This document shows, in pieces, positions 35,953 through 44,559 of a stretch of DNA of 64,000 nt. Numbering within the stretch: the stretch's first letter is position 1; every line of letters begins with the position of its first letter. The stretch lies in assembly GCA_023819375.1 (NCBI GenBank), contig JAMWDI010000002.1, positions 283,901-347,900 on the forward strand. The letters run 5' to 3'. Under the pieces are notes generated by a model, which was given only the letters and a program-made list of their open reading frames with translations, was not told the origin of the DNA and made no database searches. Position numbers and translations under genes: made by a program. The stretch is from Candidatus Omnitrophota bacterium. GTDB lineage: Bacteria; Ratteibacteria; UBA8468; B48-G9; JAFGKM01.

Positions 35953-37655
35953 TTTAGATTTAACACAATTTTGAAATCAATTTTACTTCTATCCTGATTG
36001 ACCTCACAAGATTTTATTTCAACATTTTGAACAAAATTGAGTTTACTGACTCTATCAATAAAATCTTTAAAATCGTTAAATGCTGTTTTTATATCTCCAA
36101 TTATAACTTCACCTGTTAATGTAAAAACATTCACACTTTCTATCTTTACTTCTCCAACTGGTTGTTGTGAAGGAGGTTGCCCTCCAGATGGTTCCTGTGG
36201 CGGTCCAGATGGCGGAGGCGATGCTTCCGGTGGTGCAGGTGGTCCACCACTAGGAACTTGCTCTGATGGTATTCCCTCTTTTTTTTCAGGAGTTACTGCT
36301 CCAGGTACTATTGAAGTTATATAAATTTTGCTACTTGGTAATATTTCACCTAAAGCAAGTATTCTTTTTAACCATATATTTTTCTTATCAAGTAATTCTT
36401 TAACAATTTTTACTTTCCCATTAAGTTCATTTATTTCTTTCTCAAGTTTTTCAACCTCAGGTTTATATTTTTCATATTGACTTAATGAAATATCAAGTTC
36501 GCGAATAATACCATCAAGCATCAATTTATCTTGATTATAAAAAAGCATAGGTGTCAAAGAAATAATTCCAGCCATAATAACAGAAAGGTATACATAGGGT
36601 CTATTTGCCCTAAATTCCCTCAATCTTTCTATTTCTTCAGGAAGAAAATTAATATTTACAAAAACCGGTATTATCTTTCTCAATCCAATTCCAAGAATAG
36701 TAGCAAGTTCAACACCTTTTTCTTTCAAATAAGAATATTCATCTTCAATTTCTATATCCTCAAAAGGATCAAAGTAATAAACTGGAAATCTTGCTCTCTC
36801 TTCAAGAAATTCTTTAAATCCTTTAAGTAAAGAACTACCTCCACAGATATATAAACCTTCAGGTTCAGGGCCTTTAAGAGTAAATCTCCAGTAATCAATT
36901 GAATTCTGTAATTCTGTATGTAAACTTTCCAAGGCAGAAACGACTGATTTAATTGATACACCTTTTTCTTTTTTCATTTGCTCTGCTTCTGCAAAAGATA
37001 CATTTTCTGTTTCTGCAATAGAAGAAGTAATTGCATTTCCTGAAACTGTTAAAGATCTTACAAGAAATTTTTCCTTAAAAGTTATAATTAAATTTGAAGA
37101 ATTTGCTCCTATTTCAAGAAGGCCTAAACATTTTTCTCTTCCTGGATTTTTTAAAAGATTAAAAATATTTATAAGTGCCAAACTATCAACATCTACAAAA
37201 ACAGGATCTATTCCAAGTGAAAAAATTTTCCCAATATATTCACTCAGAATTTCTTTCTTTATTGCACCAAGTAGAATATTGTAATTTTGTTCTGTTTCTT
37301 CAAAAATTTGAAATTTCCAATTAACAACTTCCAGAGGAAACGGTATTTGCTGTTGAACTTCATATTTAAGTATATCTCTAAGTTTTTTTATTGGAACCTT
37401 TGGAACAGAAATTGCCCTTACCAAAACCCCTCTACTTGGTATAGAAACATAAAAACTTTTTGCAGGTAAAGATTTAATAAATCTTTTACCCTCTGTCTTT
37501 AGATATCCTTCTATCTCTTCTCCAGATATTGAAGAAAGATCAAGTTCATTATAATATGTTAGTCTTATTTTGCCACTAAAATATTCAACGTCAATTGAAC
37601 GTATTTTAGTAGAACCTATATCAACAATTAAATTCCTTCTCCCACCAAACCTCAC
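35949..37655 (-). CDS. pilM: PilM-PilN fusion protein
   Basis: Two pilus proteins are joined in 568 residues. Residues ~1-335 are PilM, an actin-like ATP-binding protein (LIVDIGSTKIRSIDV, CLGLLEIGANSSNLII, LYICGGSSLLKGF). A PilN-like part follows: INFLPEEI, a transmembrane helix (YVYLSVIMAGIISLTPMLF, about residues 352-370), a coiled coil and a periplasmic domain. Into the PilN part is inserted a Pro/Gly/Ser/Gln-rich stretch of ~45 residues encoded by locally GC-rich DNA (36140-36280). The GTG start at 37655 follows GGGAGG. PilM and PilN normally bind through PilN's INFLP motif, which lies here at the junction. Confidence 0.92.
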   Translation of the reverse strand: MRFGGRRNLIVDIGSTKIRSIDVEYFSGKIRLTYYNELDLSSISGEEIEGYLKTEGKRFIKSLPAKSFYVSIPSRGVLVRAISVPKVPIKKLRDILKYEVQQQIPFPLEVVNWKFQIFEETEQNYNILLGAIKKEILSEYIGKIFSLGIDPVFVDVDSLALINIFNLLKNPGREKCLGLLEIGANSSNLIITFKEKFLVRSLTVSGNAITSSIAETENVSFAEAEQMKKEKGVSIKSVVSALESLHTELQNSIDYWRFTLKGPEPEGLYICGGSSLLKGFKEFLEERARFPVYYFDPFEDIEIEDEYSYLKEKGVELATILGIGLRKIIPVFVNINFLPEEIERLREFRANRPYVYLSVIMAGIISLTPMLFYNQDKLMLDGIIRELDISLSQYEKYKPEVEKLEKEINELNGKVKIVKELLDKKNIWLKRILALGEILPSSKIYITSIVPGAVTPEKKEGIPSEQVPSGGPPAPPEASPPPSGPPQEPSGGQPPSQQPVGEVKIESVNVFTLTGEVIIGDIKTAFNDFKDFIDRVSKLNFVQNVEIKSCEVNQDRSKIDFKIVLNLK

Positions 37656-37676
37656 AAATCCTCCCTAAAATATTTA

Positions 37677-37748
37677 TTGCGGGGGGCCGATTCGAACGGC
37701 CGACCTCCAGGTTATGGGCCTGGCGAGCTACCACTGCTCTACCCCGCA
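37677..37748 (-). tRNA. Initiator tRNA-Met (CAT anticodon)
   Basis: A complete cloverleaf of 72 bases without encoded CCA. The acceptor arm is T1-GCGGGG with CCCCGC-A72. The D arm GAGC...GCTC has A11:T24, the initiator hallmark. The anticodon stem is CCAGG/CCTGG with loop CCCATAA, and the T arm is GGCCG-TTCGAAT-CGGCC. A11:T24 and overall likeness to E. coli tRNA-fMet identify it as the initiator. Oddities are C at position 33 instead of T, a T1:A72 pair instead of a mismatch, and A29:T41 in place of the first of the three G:C pairs. Confidence 0.93.
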
Positions 37749-37760
37749 AAACATTAAAAT

Positions 37761-37790
37761 ATTTTACTATTTTTAAACATATTCTGTCAA
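37761..37790 (-). promoter_or_regulatory. Promoter of the initiator tRNA gene
   Basis: Minus strand TTGACA (37790-37785) lies inside the last codons of zapA; 18 bases on is TAAAAT (37766-37761). The start would fall about 6 bases before the mature tRNA 5' end. No terminator is visible between the tRNA and pilMN, so this promoter may also drive the pil genes. Confidence 0.65.
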
Positions 37791-38072
37791 GTTTTTTAGT
37801 AATCTCTCTATATCTCTTTCAACCTCTTCAATTTTTCTCACAACTTTACTTTTATTTTTTTCTTTCATTTCAATTTCTTTTTTTAGTTTATAAATTCTTT
37901 CATACAAATCAATAATGTAAAAAACCAAAAGATCAACCTTATCAAAGGCTTTATATTCTTTTTCTAAAAATTTGTATTTCTCATTAATTTCCTTTACAAT
38001 TTCATCTATTTCTAAAGAAGATAAAGAAGTTTGAATTGTATATGTCTTGCCTAAAATATTCACTTTAAACAT
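37773..38072 (-). CDS. zapA: Cell division protein ZapA
   Basis: The 99-residue protein fits ZapA, which bundles FtsZ filaments at mid-cell: FKVNILGKTYTIQT at the start, YKAFDKVDLLVFYIIDLYERIYKLKKEIE in the middle, and a C-terminal coiled coil. It shares one base with the pheT stop. Placement after pheT is common in bacteria and supports the call. Confidence 0.85.
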   Translation of the reverse strand: MFKVNILGKTYTIQTSLSSLEIDEIVKEINEKYKFLEKEYKAFDKVDLLVFYIIDLYERIYKLKKEIEMKEKNKSKVVRKIEEVERDIERLLKNLTEYV

Positions 38073-40057
38073 TATTGACCCCTTAGTTTTCCACTAAATT
38101 TATTCTCAATTCTATTAATTATCAATTTTGAAAAATTGTCAATTTCTTCATTCTCAAGTGTTTTTTGAAAAGACCGAAAAATTATTGAAAAACTTACACT
38201 TATTTTACCTTCAGGAATCCTTTCTCCTTTATATATATCAAAAACTTCTATTTTTTCAATAGGCAAATTAAGAGAATTTATCTCTTTTTCAACTTCCCTC
38301 CAATTTATATCTTCAGGGAATAAAAAGGAAAAATCTCTTTGGGATGCTGGAAATTTAGGTAATTGTCTAAATTTTTTCTCAAAATTAATATATTTCACAA
38401 ATTTTTCCATTGAAATTTCACAAACATAAATATCATTCTTTATATCATAAAACTCTTTTAATTCATCTGAAATCCACAATATATTCCCTATTTTAACATT
38501 TGAATAATAAATTCCATAATTTGTTCCTTCTTTGGCAAATTTATTTTCTTCTTGTTTATATTCAATATTTTCTAAACCGCATTGTTTAAAAAATTTTTCA
38601 ATCTTACCTTTAAAATTAAAAAAATCATCGGAATTAACAGAAAGAATTAAAAGTGCATCTTTTTCTAAGAATTCTTTATCTTTTAGTTCAAATATTTTTC
38701 CATACTCAAATATTTCCAACTTTTCATTTTGATGGTAGATGTTGTATCTTACAACTTCTAAAATGTTAAAAATAAGTGATGTTCTTAAATAAGAAAAAGT
38801 CTGAGTAAGTGGATTTTCAATTTTTATTGCTTTAAGATTAAACTTCTCTACAACTTTATCTGAAATAAAACTTAAAGTTATAACTTCATAAAATCCCAGT
38901 TTTTCAAGGATATTCTTCATTTTCTTTACATTTTCATATATTTGAGAAGTAAAAGATGGGTAAATACAAACAGAAGGAATTTCAGATGGAATTTCAAAGT
39001 ATTTTTTATATTTTGCTATTTCTTCAATTACATCAATATCCTCTTTTATATCTTTCCTATAATTGGGAATTGCAAGAAACATTTTTGTTCCATTTTTTTT
39101 CTCAATTAAAAAACCTAATTTTTTAAATAACTTTTCTAAGAACTCATCTTCAACTGTTATTCCAAGAATTTTTTCAATTTTTTCTTTATCCAAAAGTACT
39201 ATTCTCTTTTCTTCCTCTTTTTTACCTGCAAAACTGATTTTCCCAATTTTACCACCACAAAATTTTTTTATTAAAAATGAAATTCTCTCCATTCCCTCTT
39301 GTGCAAAAGTAACACTTAATCCTTTCTCAAATCTTAAAGATGCTTCTGTTACAAGACCGAGTTTTTTACTTCCTTTTCTTACAACAACAGGGTTGAAGTA
39401 AGCACTTTCAATTAAAATATTTTTCGTATTAAAGTTCACTTCTGTATTCATTCCACCCATTATTCCTGCTATTGCAATTGGTTTTTCTTCATCAGCAATA
39501 ATTAAAACATCTTCCAAATCTCTTTCTTTCCCATCTATTGTAATCAACCTTTCTCCTTTTTTTCCTCTTCTTACTATTATTTTTCCTTTAATCTTATCAA
39601 GATCAAAAATATGTAAAGGTTGTCCAATTTCATACATTACAAAATTTGAAAGGTCAACAACAAGGAAAGAACTTCTAAAACCTATCTTTTCTATCTTTTC
39701 CTTAATTTCCTGTGGTGATATTAAATTATTTATACCTTTTACTATTCTGCATGAGTAATAAAAACAATCTTTCTCATCTTCTATAACAACAGGCATAGAG
39801 TCATCTATTTCATCTTTTATTTTTTCTTCAAACTTCTTTAAATTAAATTCTCCAAAAGGTAAAATTTCTCTTAAAAATCCTATAAAACTTAATAAATCTG
39901 GCCTATTAGCAGGACTTTCTATTTCAAAAATGACATCATCTTCTTTTTCTTCTATAATTTTAGGATTTAAACCAAGAAAACCTGTATATTTTACAATTTC
40001 TTCAAAGTTCAAATTTCCATCAATGTAATCTTTCAAAACTTTAAATGAGTATCTCAT
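38072..40057 (-). CDS. pheT: Phenylalanyl-tRNA synthetase beta chain lacking the N-terminal EMAP/OB domain
   Basis: PheT is the partner of PheS in charging tRNA-Phe. Present are the core B1 pieces, then B3/B4 (FVMYEIGQPLHIFDLDKI, IAIAGIMGGMNTEV, TEASLRFEKGLS), the catalytic-like module and a C-terminal FDX-ACB anticodon-binding domain (RQLPKFPASQRDFSFLFPEDINW). At 661 residues it is ~130 shorter than usual. The short start (FKVLKDYIDGNLNFEEIVKYTGFLG) passes straight to IFEIESPANRPDLL, so the tRNA-binding EMAP-like insertion near residues 40-150 of standard PheT is missing. Confidence 0.93.
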   Translation of the reverse strand: MRYSFKVLKDYIDGNLNFEEIVKYTGFLGLNPKIIEEKEDDVIFEIESPANRPDLLSFIGFLREILPFGEFNLKKFEEKIKDEIDDSMPVVIEDEKDCFYYSCRIVKGINNLISPQEIKEKIEKIGFRSSFLVVDLSNFVMYEIGQPLHIFDLDKIKGKIIVRRGKKGERLITIDGKERDLEDVLIIADEEKPIAIAGIMGGMNTEVNFNTKNILIESAYFNPVVVRKGSKKLGLVTEASLRFEKGLSVTFAQEGMERISFLIKKFCGGKIGKISFAGKKEEEKRIVLLDKEKIEKILGITVEDEFLEKLFKKLGFLIEKKNGTKMFLAIPNYRKDIKEDIDVIEEIAKYKKYFEIPSEIPSVCIYPSFTSQIYENVKKMKNILEKLGFYEVITLSFISDKVVEKFNLKAIKIENPLTQTFSYLRTSLIFNILEVVRYNIYHQNEKLEIFEYGKIFELKDKEFLEKDALLILSVNSDDFFNFKGKIEKFFKQCGLENIEYKQEENKFAKEGTNYGIYYSNVKIGNILWISDELKEFYDIKNDIYVCEISMEKFVKYINFEKKFRQLPKFPASQRDFSFLFPEDINWREVEKEINSLNLPIEKIEVFDIYKGERIPEGKISVSFSIIFRSFQKTLENEEIDNFSKLIINRIENKFSGKLRGQ

Positions 40058-40059
40058 TT

Positions 40060-41076
40060 TTAAAATTGTTCAAGAAATTTCATATCATTTAAATAAAAAT
40101 ATCTTATATCATCAATTCCATATTTAAGCATTGCAAGCCGTTCAACTCCCATTCCGAAAGCAAATCCTGTAAATACATCTGGATCGTAACCAACAATTCT
40201 AAAAACATTGGGATGAACCATACCACAACCAAGAATTTCAAGAAATCCTGTATATCCACATGTTGAACAACCCTTACCATCACAAATTACACAGGAAATA
40301 CTCATTTCAGCACTTGGTTCAGTAAACGGAAAATATGAAGGCAAAAAAAGGATTTTTACTTCCTTCTTAAAAAATTCTTTTATAAAGTAAGATAAAACTC
40401 CTTTTAAATGAGTGAATTTTATATTTCTATCAACCATAAGGCCTTCTACTTGATGAAAAACAGGGCTATGAGAAGAGTCAAAAGCATCTCTTCGGAAGCA
40501 TTTACCAGGAGAAATTATTTTTAAAGGAGGACTATATTTTTCCATAACTCTTATTTGAACAGGACTTGTATGTGTCCTCAAAAGAATTCCCTCTTCCTTT
40601 TTAAGGTAAAAAGTATCCCATATGTCCCTTGCTGGATGTTCTTCCGGTGTATTCAAAGCAGTAAAATTATAATAGTCAGTTTCAATTTCAGGTCCTTCTA
40701 CCACACCAAAACCCAATTTATAGAAAATCTGAACAATTTCATCTATGACTTTTGTAATTGGATGCAGGTTTCCAATTTTAACTATTTTCCCTGGAAAAGA
40801 GAGATTATATTTTTTTTCTATTTTTTCTATCTTTTCTTTTGTCTTTTCATACAGTTCATTCAAAATTTTTTTGGCAATATTAAGTTTAGTTCCTAAAATT
40901 TTCCTATCTGAAATTTCAAAGTTTGGAATTTTTGAAAATAATTCATTCAGGAGTGATTTCCGTCCAAGAAATTTTATTCTCCATTCTTCAAGATCTTTTA
41001 AGTTTTTAATTTTTTCTATTTCAACCCTTGCCTCATTCAAAAGATTCTCCACATCTTTAATATTGTTTTCTATCAT
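40060..41076 (-). CDS. pheS: Phenylalanyl-tRNA synthetase alpha chain
   Basis: The 338-residue class II synthetase subunit has an N-terminal coiled-coil tRNA-binding arm and motif 2 region (LRTHTSPVQIRVM, GKCFRRDAFDSSHSPVFHQVEG). FPFTEPSAEM follows, then a CxxC pair insertion (CVICDGKGCSTCGY) and motif 3 (GFAFGMGVERLAML). It binds phenylalanine and ATP. It lies 2 bases from pheT and overlaps nadD by 20 bases. No leader peptide or T-box is visible upstream. Confidence 0.96.
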   Translation of the reverse strand: MIENNIKDVENLLNEARVEIEKIKNLKDLEEWRIKFLGRKSLLNELFSKIPNFEISDRKILGTKLNIAKKILNELYEKTKEKIEKIEKKYNLSFPGKIVKIGNLHPITKVIDEIVQIFYKLGFGVVEGPEIETDYYNFTALNTPEEHPARDIWDTFYLKKEEGILLRTHTSPVQIRVMEKYSPPLKIISPGKCFRRDAFDSSHSPVFHQVEGLMVDRNIKFTHLKGVLSYFIKEFFKKEVKILFLPSYFPFTEPSAEMSISCVICDGKGCSTCGYTGFLEILGCGMVHPNVFRIVGYDPDVFTGFAFGMGVERLAMLKYGIDDIRYFYLNDMKFLEQF

Positions 41077-41662
41077 ATATCTCTTTCCTTTTTATATATT
41101 CAATAACCTCATCCGGAAGTAAATATTTTACTGATTTATTTTCAAAGATGCAACTTCTTATATATGTAGAAGAAATATCAAGAAATGGGGAATGAATAAT
41201 TTTGTAGTTAACTGGAAAATCAATAATAAACTGTTTTCTTTCACTTCTAGGAGCAACTAAAAACTTCACTTCTTTTACAAGTTCTTCGGCCTTATACCAA
41301 TTTGGAATATCGTAAAGAGAATCTTCTCCAATAATTAAAAATATTTCTGCTTCTGGATAATCTTTTTTAATTTTTTGTATCGTTTCATAAGTATAACAAA
41401 TTTTTTTACTCCTTACTTCTATATCTGAAACTTTAAAAAATCTATTATTTCTTATGGCAATCTCAACCATATTTTTTCTATCAACTGGAGAAGCATATAC
41501 TTTTTTTTTATGTGGTGGAATTCCTGTTGGAAGGAAAATAACAAAATCTAAAGAATACTCCTCTCTTGCCTTTTCAGCAATTAATAAATGTCCATAGTGA
41601 ATTGGATCAAATGTTCCACCTAAAATTCCAATTTTTTTATTCTCTAATCTGTCCATTTCCAT
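41057..41662 (-). CDS. nadD: Nicotinate-nucleotide adenylyltransferase
   Basis: NadD adenylates nicotinate mononucleotide in NAD synthesis. Seen in 201 residues: GGTFDPIHYGHLLIAEKA (the HxGH motif), LPTGIPPHKK, IIGEDSLYDIPNWYK and SSTYIR (the S-T-x-x-R motif). The start may be 41662 or the ATG at 41656; both lie within the last codons of proA. Confidence 0.95.
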   Translation of the reverse strand: MEMDRLENKKIGILGGTFDPIHYGHLLIAEKAREEYSLDFVIFLPTGIPPHKKKVYASPVDRKNMVEIAIRNNRFFKVSDIEVRSKKICYTYETIQKIKKDYPEAEIFLIIGEDSLYDIPNWYKAEELVKEVKFLVAPRSERKQFIIDFPVNYKIIHSPFLDISSTYIRSCIFENKSVKYLLPDEVIEYIKRKEIYDRKQY

Positions 41663-42893
41663 ATATTACATATTTATAACTTGTTAATTCTTCCAGACCC
41701 ATTGGACCTCTTGCATGAATTTTATCAGTACTTATTCCAATTTCTGCACCAAGTCCAAATTCTCCACCATCAGTAAATCTTGTAGATGCATTATGATAAA
41801 CTGCTGCGGAATCTACTTCTTTTAGGAATTTTTCTGCTGCTTCTTTATTTTCAGTTATTATTGCATCAGAATGGTGAGTCCCATATTTATTTATATGCTC
41901 AATTGCCTCTTCTAAACTATTTACAATTTTTATTGAAATAATAAGATCAAGATATTCAGTATACCAGTCTTCTTCAGTTGCTTCTTTAATATAAGGTAAA
42001 ATTTTTCTTGTTTCAGTGCATCCTCTCATTTCAACATTATATTTTTCAAAAAGTTGTGCCATTTTGGGCAAAAATATTTCTGCTATGTTTTTATGAACAA
42101 GAAGTGTCTCTGTCGCATTGCAAGTTGCAGGTCTTTGAACTTTTGCATTTAAAACTACTTTCAAAGCCATCTCTATGTTTGCATCTTTATCAACATAAGT
42201 ATGACAGACGCCTGCATAATGTTTTATAACTGGAATATAACTATTTTCAACAACCGTTTTTATCAAAGATTCTCCACCTCTTGGAATTATAAGGTCTATA
42301 TATTGGTACAATTTCAAAATATATTTAACTGCTTTTCTCCCACCTAAAGTAATTAAATTGACAGTATCTTCTGGTATTTGATTTTCTCTCAAACTTTCTT
42401 TCATTATTTCAATAAGTTTTAAATTTGTTCTTTTTGCTTCTTTGCCTCCTCTTAAAATAACTGCATTTCCTGATTTAATACATAAAATACTTGCTTCAAT
42501 CGTCACATCTGGTCTTGATTCATAAATAATCCCAATAACTCCGATAGGAACCCTAATCTTTTCTATCTTTAATCCATTAGGTCTAACTGTTTCCCATATT
42601 TTAGAACCAACTGGATCTGGAAGTTTAATAACGTCTTCAATTGCCTTTACCATTTTATTAACTCTTTTTTCATCCAATTTTAATCTGTCAATAAAAGCAG
42701 AAGAATAATTCTTTTTTATACATTCATTAACATCCTTTTCATTTGTTTTTATTATTTTTTCTTTATTCTCAATTATTTTTTGCACAAGTGTTTCAAGAAA
42801 GGTATTCTTTTTTTCCACTGGAAGTTTAGAAACAATATAAGATGCTTCTTTTGTCCTTTTTATATCTTCTAAAATTTTGTCTTTCCAATTCAT
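41637..42893 (-). CDS. proA: Gamma-glutamyl phosphate reductase
   Basis: ProA reduces glutamyl-5-phosphate to the semialdehyde in proline synthesis. The 418-residue aldehyde-dehydrogenase fold shows PIGVIGIIYESRPDVT, ILRGGKEAKRTN, the catalytic cysteine in RPATCNATETLLVH, and the C-terminal FTDGGEFGLGAEIGIST and RGPMGLEELTSYKYVI. It overlaps proB by 4 bases. Confidence 0.97.
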   Translation of the reverse strand: MNWKDKILEDIKRTKEASYIVSKLPVEKKNTFLETLVQKIIENKEKIIKTNEKDVNECIKKNYSSAFIDRLKLDEKRVNKMVKAIEDVIKLPDPVGSKIWETVRPNGLKIEKIRVPIGVIGIIYESRPDVTIEASILCIKSGNAVILRGGKEAKRTNLKLIEIMKESLRENQIPEDTVNLITLGGRKAVKYILKLYQYIDLIIPRGGESLIKTVVENSYIPVIKHYAGVCHTYVDKDANIEMALKVVLNAKVQRPATCNATETLLVHKNIAEIFLPKMAQLFEKYNVEMRGCTETRKILPYIKEATEEDWYTEYLDLIISIKIVNSLEEAIEHINKYGTHHSDAIITENKEAAEKFLKEVDSAAVYHNASTRFTDGGEFGLGAEIGISTDKIHARGPMGLEELTSYKYVIYGNGQIRE

Positions 42894-43705
42894 TTTCCTT
42901 TCTCCTTTTCAGAAGGATAAAAAATGGTTCCTTCAAATTTTCCCTCAAAAAGATTTTTTAATACCCAATTTTTCTTTCCATTAATAATAACACATAATTT
43001 GCCTTTTGAAATTACAAATTTTGCTGCTTGAATCTTACTTTTTATTCCACCAACTCCTTTTTCAGAAGGGGAACCAATTTTAACTATTTTTTCTATTTCA
43101 TTGAAGTCTTTAACTTCTCTTATTAACACACCTTTATTTTTTTTTGGGTCTTCTGTATATAAACCATCCACATCACATAAAATAACAAGAATATCAGCAT
43201 CTACAAGATCAACTACATAACTTGAAAGAATATCATTATCTCCAAATTTTATTTCTTCAACTGCAACACTGTCATTTTCATTTATAATTGGTATAACTTT
43301 ATATTTAAGAAGTGTAAGTAAAGTATCTCTTGCATATTTTTTTCTTTCTATATTTACAAATACATCTCTCGTCAAAAGGATCTGTCCAACATTCAATCCT
43401 TCCTCTCTAAATAATCTTTCGTAAGTTCGCATTAATCTACTCTGCCCCACACTTGCTGCTGCTTGAAGTAAATTAAGTTTCTTTGGTCTTTTTTCCCAAC
43501 CCAAAATTTGCATACCCGCTGCTATGGCTCCCGATGTCACTATTATTACTTCTTTTTTCTTTTTTTCTACAAGATAACTTATTTGTTCAACTATATGTTC
43601 AATTATAGAAGTATCAAGTCGATTATTTTCTGTTGTTAAAACATTTGTTCCTATTTTAATTACGACTCTTCTCAATTTTTCAAATAAATTACTATCTGCC
43701 TTCAT
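42890..43705 (-). CDS. proB: Glutamate 5-kinase without PUA domain
   Basis: ProB phosphorylates glutamate, the first step of proline synthesis. The amino-acid kinase domain is complete: VVIKIGTNVLT, VTSGAIAAGMQILGW, INENDSVAVEEIKFGDND, CDVDGLYTEDP and VGGIKSKIQAA. At 271 residues it ends after this domain, whereas E. coli ProB (367) has a C-terminal PUA domain. PUA-less forms are known in other bacteria. Overlaps of 4 bases link it to tyrA and proA. Confidence 0.96.
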   Translation of the reverse strand: MKADSNLFEKLRRVVIKIGTNVLTTENNRLDTSIIEHIVEQISYLVEKKKKEVIIVTSGAIAAGMQILGWEKRPKKLNLLQAAASVGQSRLMRTYERLFREEGLNVGQILLTRDVFVNIERKKYARDTLLTLLKYKVIPIINENDSVAVEEIKFGDNDILSSYVVDLVDADILVILCDVDGLYTEDPKKNKGVLIREVKDFNEIEKIVKIGSPSEKGVGGIKSKIQAAKFVISKGKLCVIINGKKNWVLKNLFEGKFEGTIFYPSEKEKGK

Positions 43706-44550
43706 TCTAATTCCTCTCTGTAATTTTTACTTTTTGTTAAAATTTCTCTTATATTCTCATCTTTTCCATTCCTTAAAAATTTCTTGAGAATTTTTAACTC
43801 ATTTTCAAATTTTTCTGTCCAAAAAAGAATATTTTTTTTGTTTTCCATAAATATCTCAGTCCACATTTCAGGTGAACTTTTACCAATTCTTGTAGTATCA
43901 AGAAAACCAGAACCAAAACAGTTTTTTATATTTTCTTTATTTTTGCTACCCAGATAAAGTAAAGTATAAACCAAAAAATGAGGAAGATGACTTGTAAAAC
44001 CAAAAACCTTATCATGTTTTTCAGGACTCATAAAAATGATTTTACTTCCTAACCTCTCCCAGAAATATCTTACTTTTTCTGTGACTTCTTCTTTTGTATT
44101 TTCTGTTGGTGTCAAAACAACTATTTTATCTTCAAATAATCCTTCTCTGGCAAAATCAACCCCACTTTTTTCAGAACCAGATATAGGATGTGAACCTATA
44201 AAATTTGCATTTTTACCTATTATTCTATTCACTTTCAAACAAACACTTTTTTTAACACTTGAAACATCAGTAAATAGAATTTCAGGTCTAATTTTTTTTA
44301 TAATTTTAAAATACTCTTCTAAGGCACTTATAGGTGTAGCAAGTATAAGAAAATCCACTTCTTTAATTAAATTTTCAGGTTTTTCAAAATATTTATCTAC
44401 AATTCCTCTCTTTATCGCTTTTTCCATTGTTTCTAAACTTCTACTGAAACCAAAAATTATTTCTGCAATTTTTTTCTTTTTTACTTCAAGTCCTAAGGAA
44501 CCACCAATTAGTCCTAAACCTATCAATCCTATTTTTTTAAACTCAAACAT
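43702..44550 (-). CDS. tyrA: Prephenate dehydrogenase
   Basis: The enzyme oxidatively decarboxylates prephenate to hydroxyphenylpyruvate for tyrosine. Seen in 282 residues: the Rossmann motif GLIGLGLIGGSLG, FLILATPISALEEYF, TDVSSVKK, and FIGSHPISGSEKSG with the catalytic histidine region. HDKVFGFTSHLPHFLVYTL carries the second histidine. There is no fused chorismate mutase or ACT domain, so it is the monofunctional short type. Confidence 0.95.
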   Translation of the reverse strand: MFEFKKIGLIGLGLIGGSLGLEVKKKKIAEIIFGFSRSLETMEKAIKRGIVDKYFEKPENLIKEVDFLILATPISALEEYFKIIKKIRPEILFTDVSSVKKSVCLKVNRIIGKNANFIGSHPISGSEKSGVDFAREGLFEDKIVVLTPTENTKEEVTEKVRYFWERLGSKIIFMSPEKHDKVFGFTSHLPHFLVYTLLYLGSKNKENIKNCFGSGFLDTTRIGKSSPEMWTEIFMENKKNILFWTEKFENELKILKKFLRNGKDENIREILTKSKNYREELE

Positions 44551-44559
44551 AAAAGTTTT

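Noticed and set aside
37677..37748. Elongator tRNA-Met or tRNA-Ile with lysidine-modified CAT anticodon
   Set aside because: A11:U24 in the D stem and the close match to E. coli tRNA-fMet across acceptor and variable regions point to the initiator.
40060..41100. T-box or attenuator leader for pheST
   Set aside because: pheS overlaps nadD by 20 bases, leaving no leader region; no hairpin or specifier pattern was seen.
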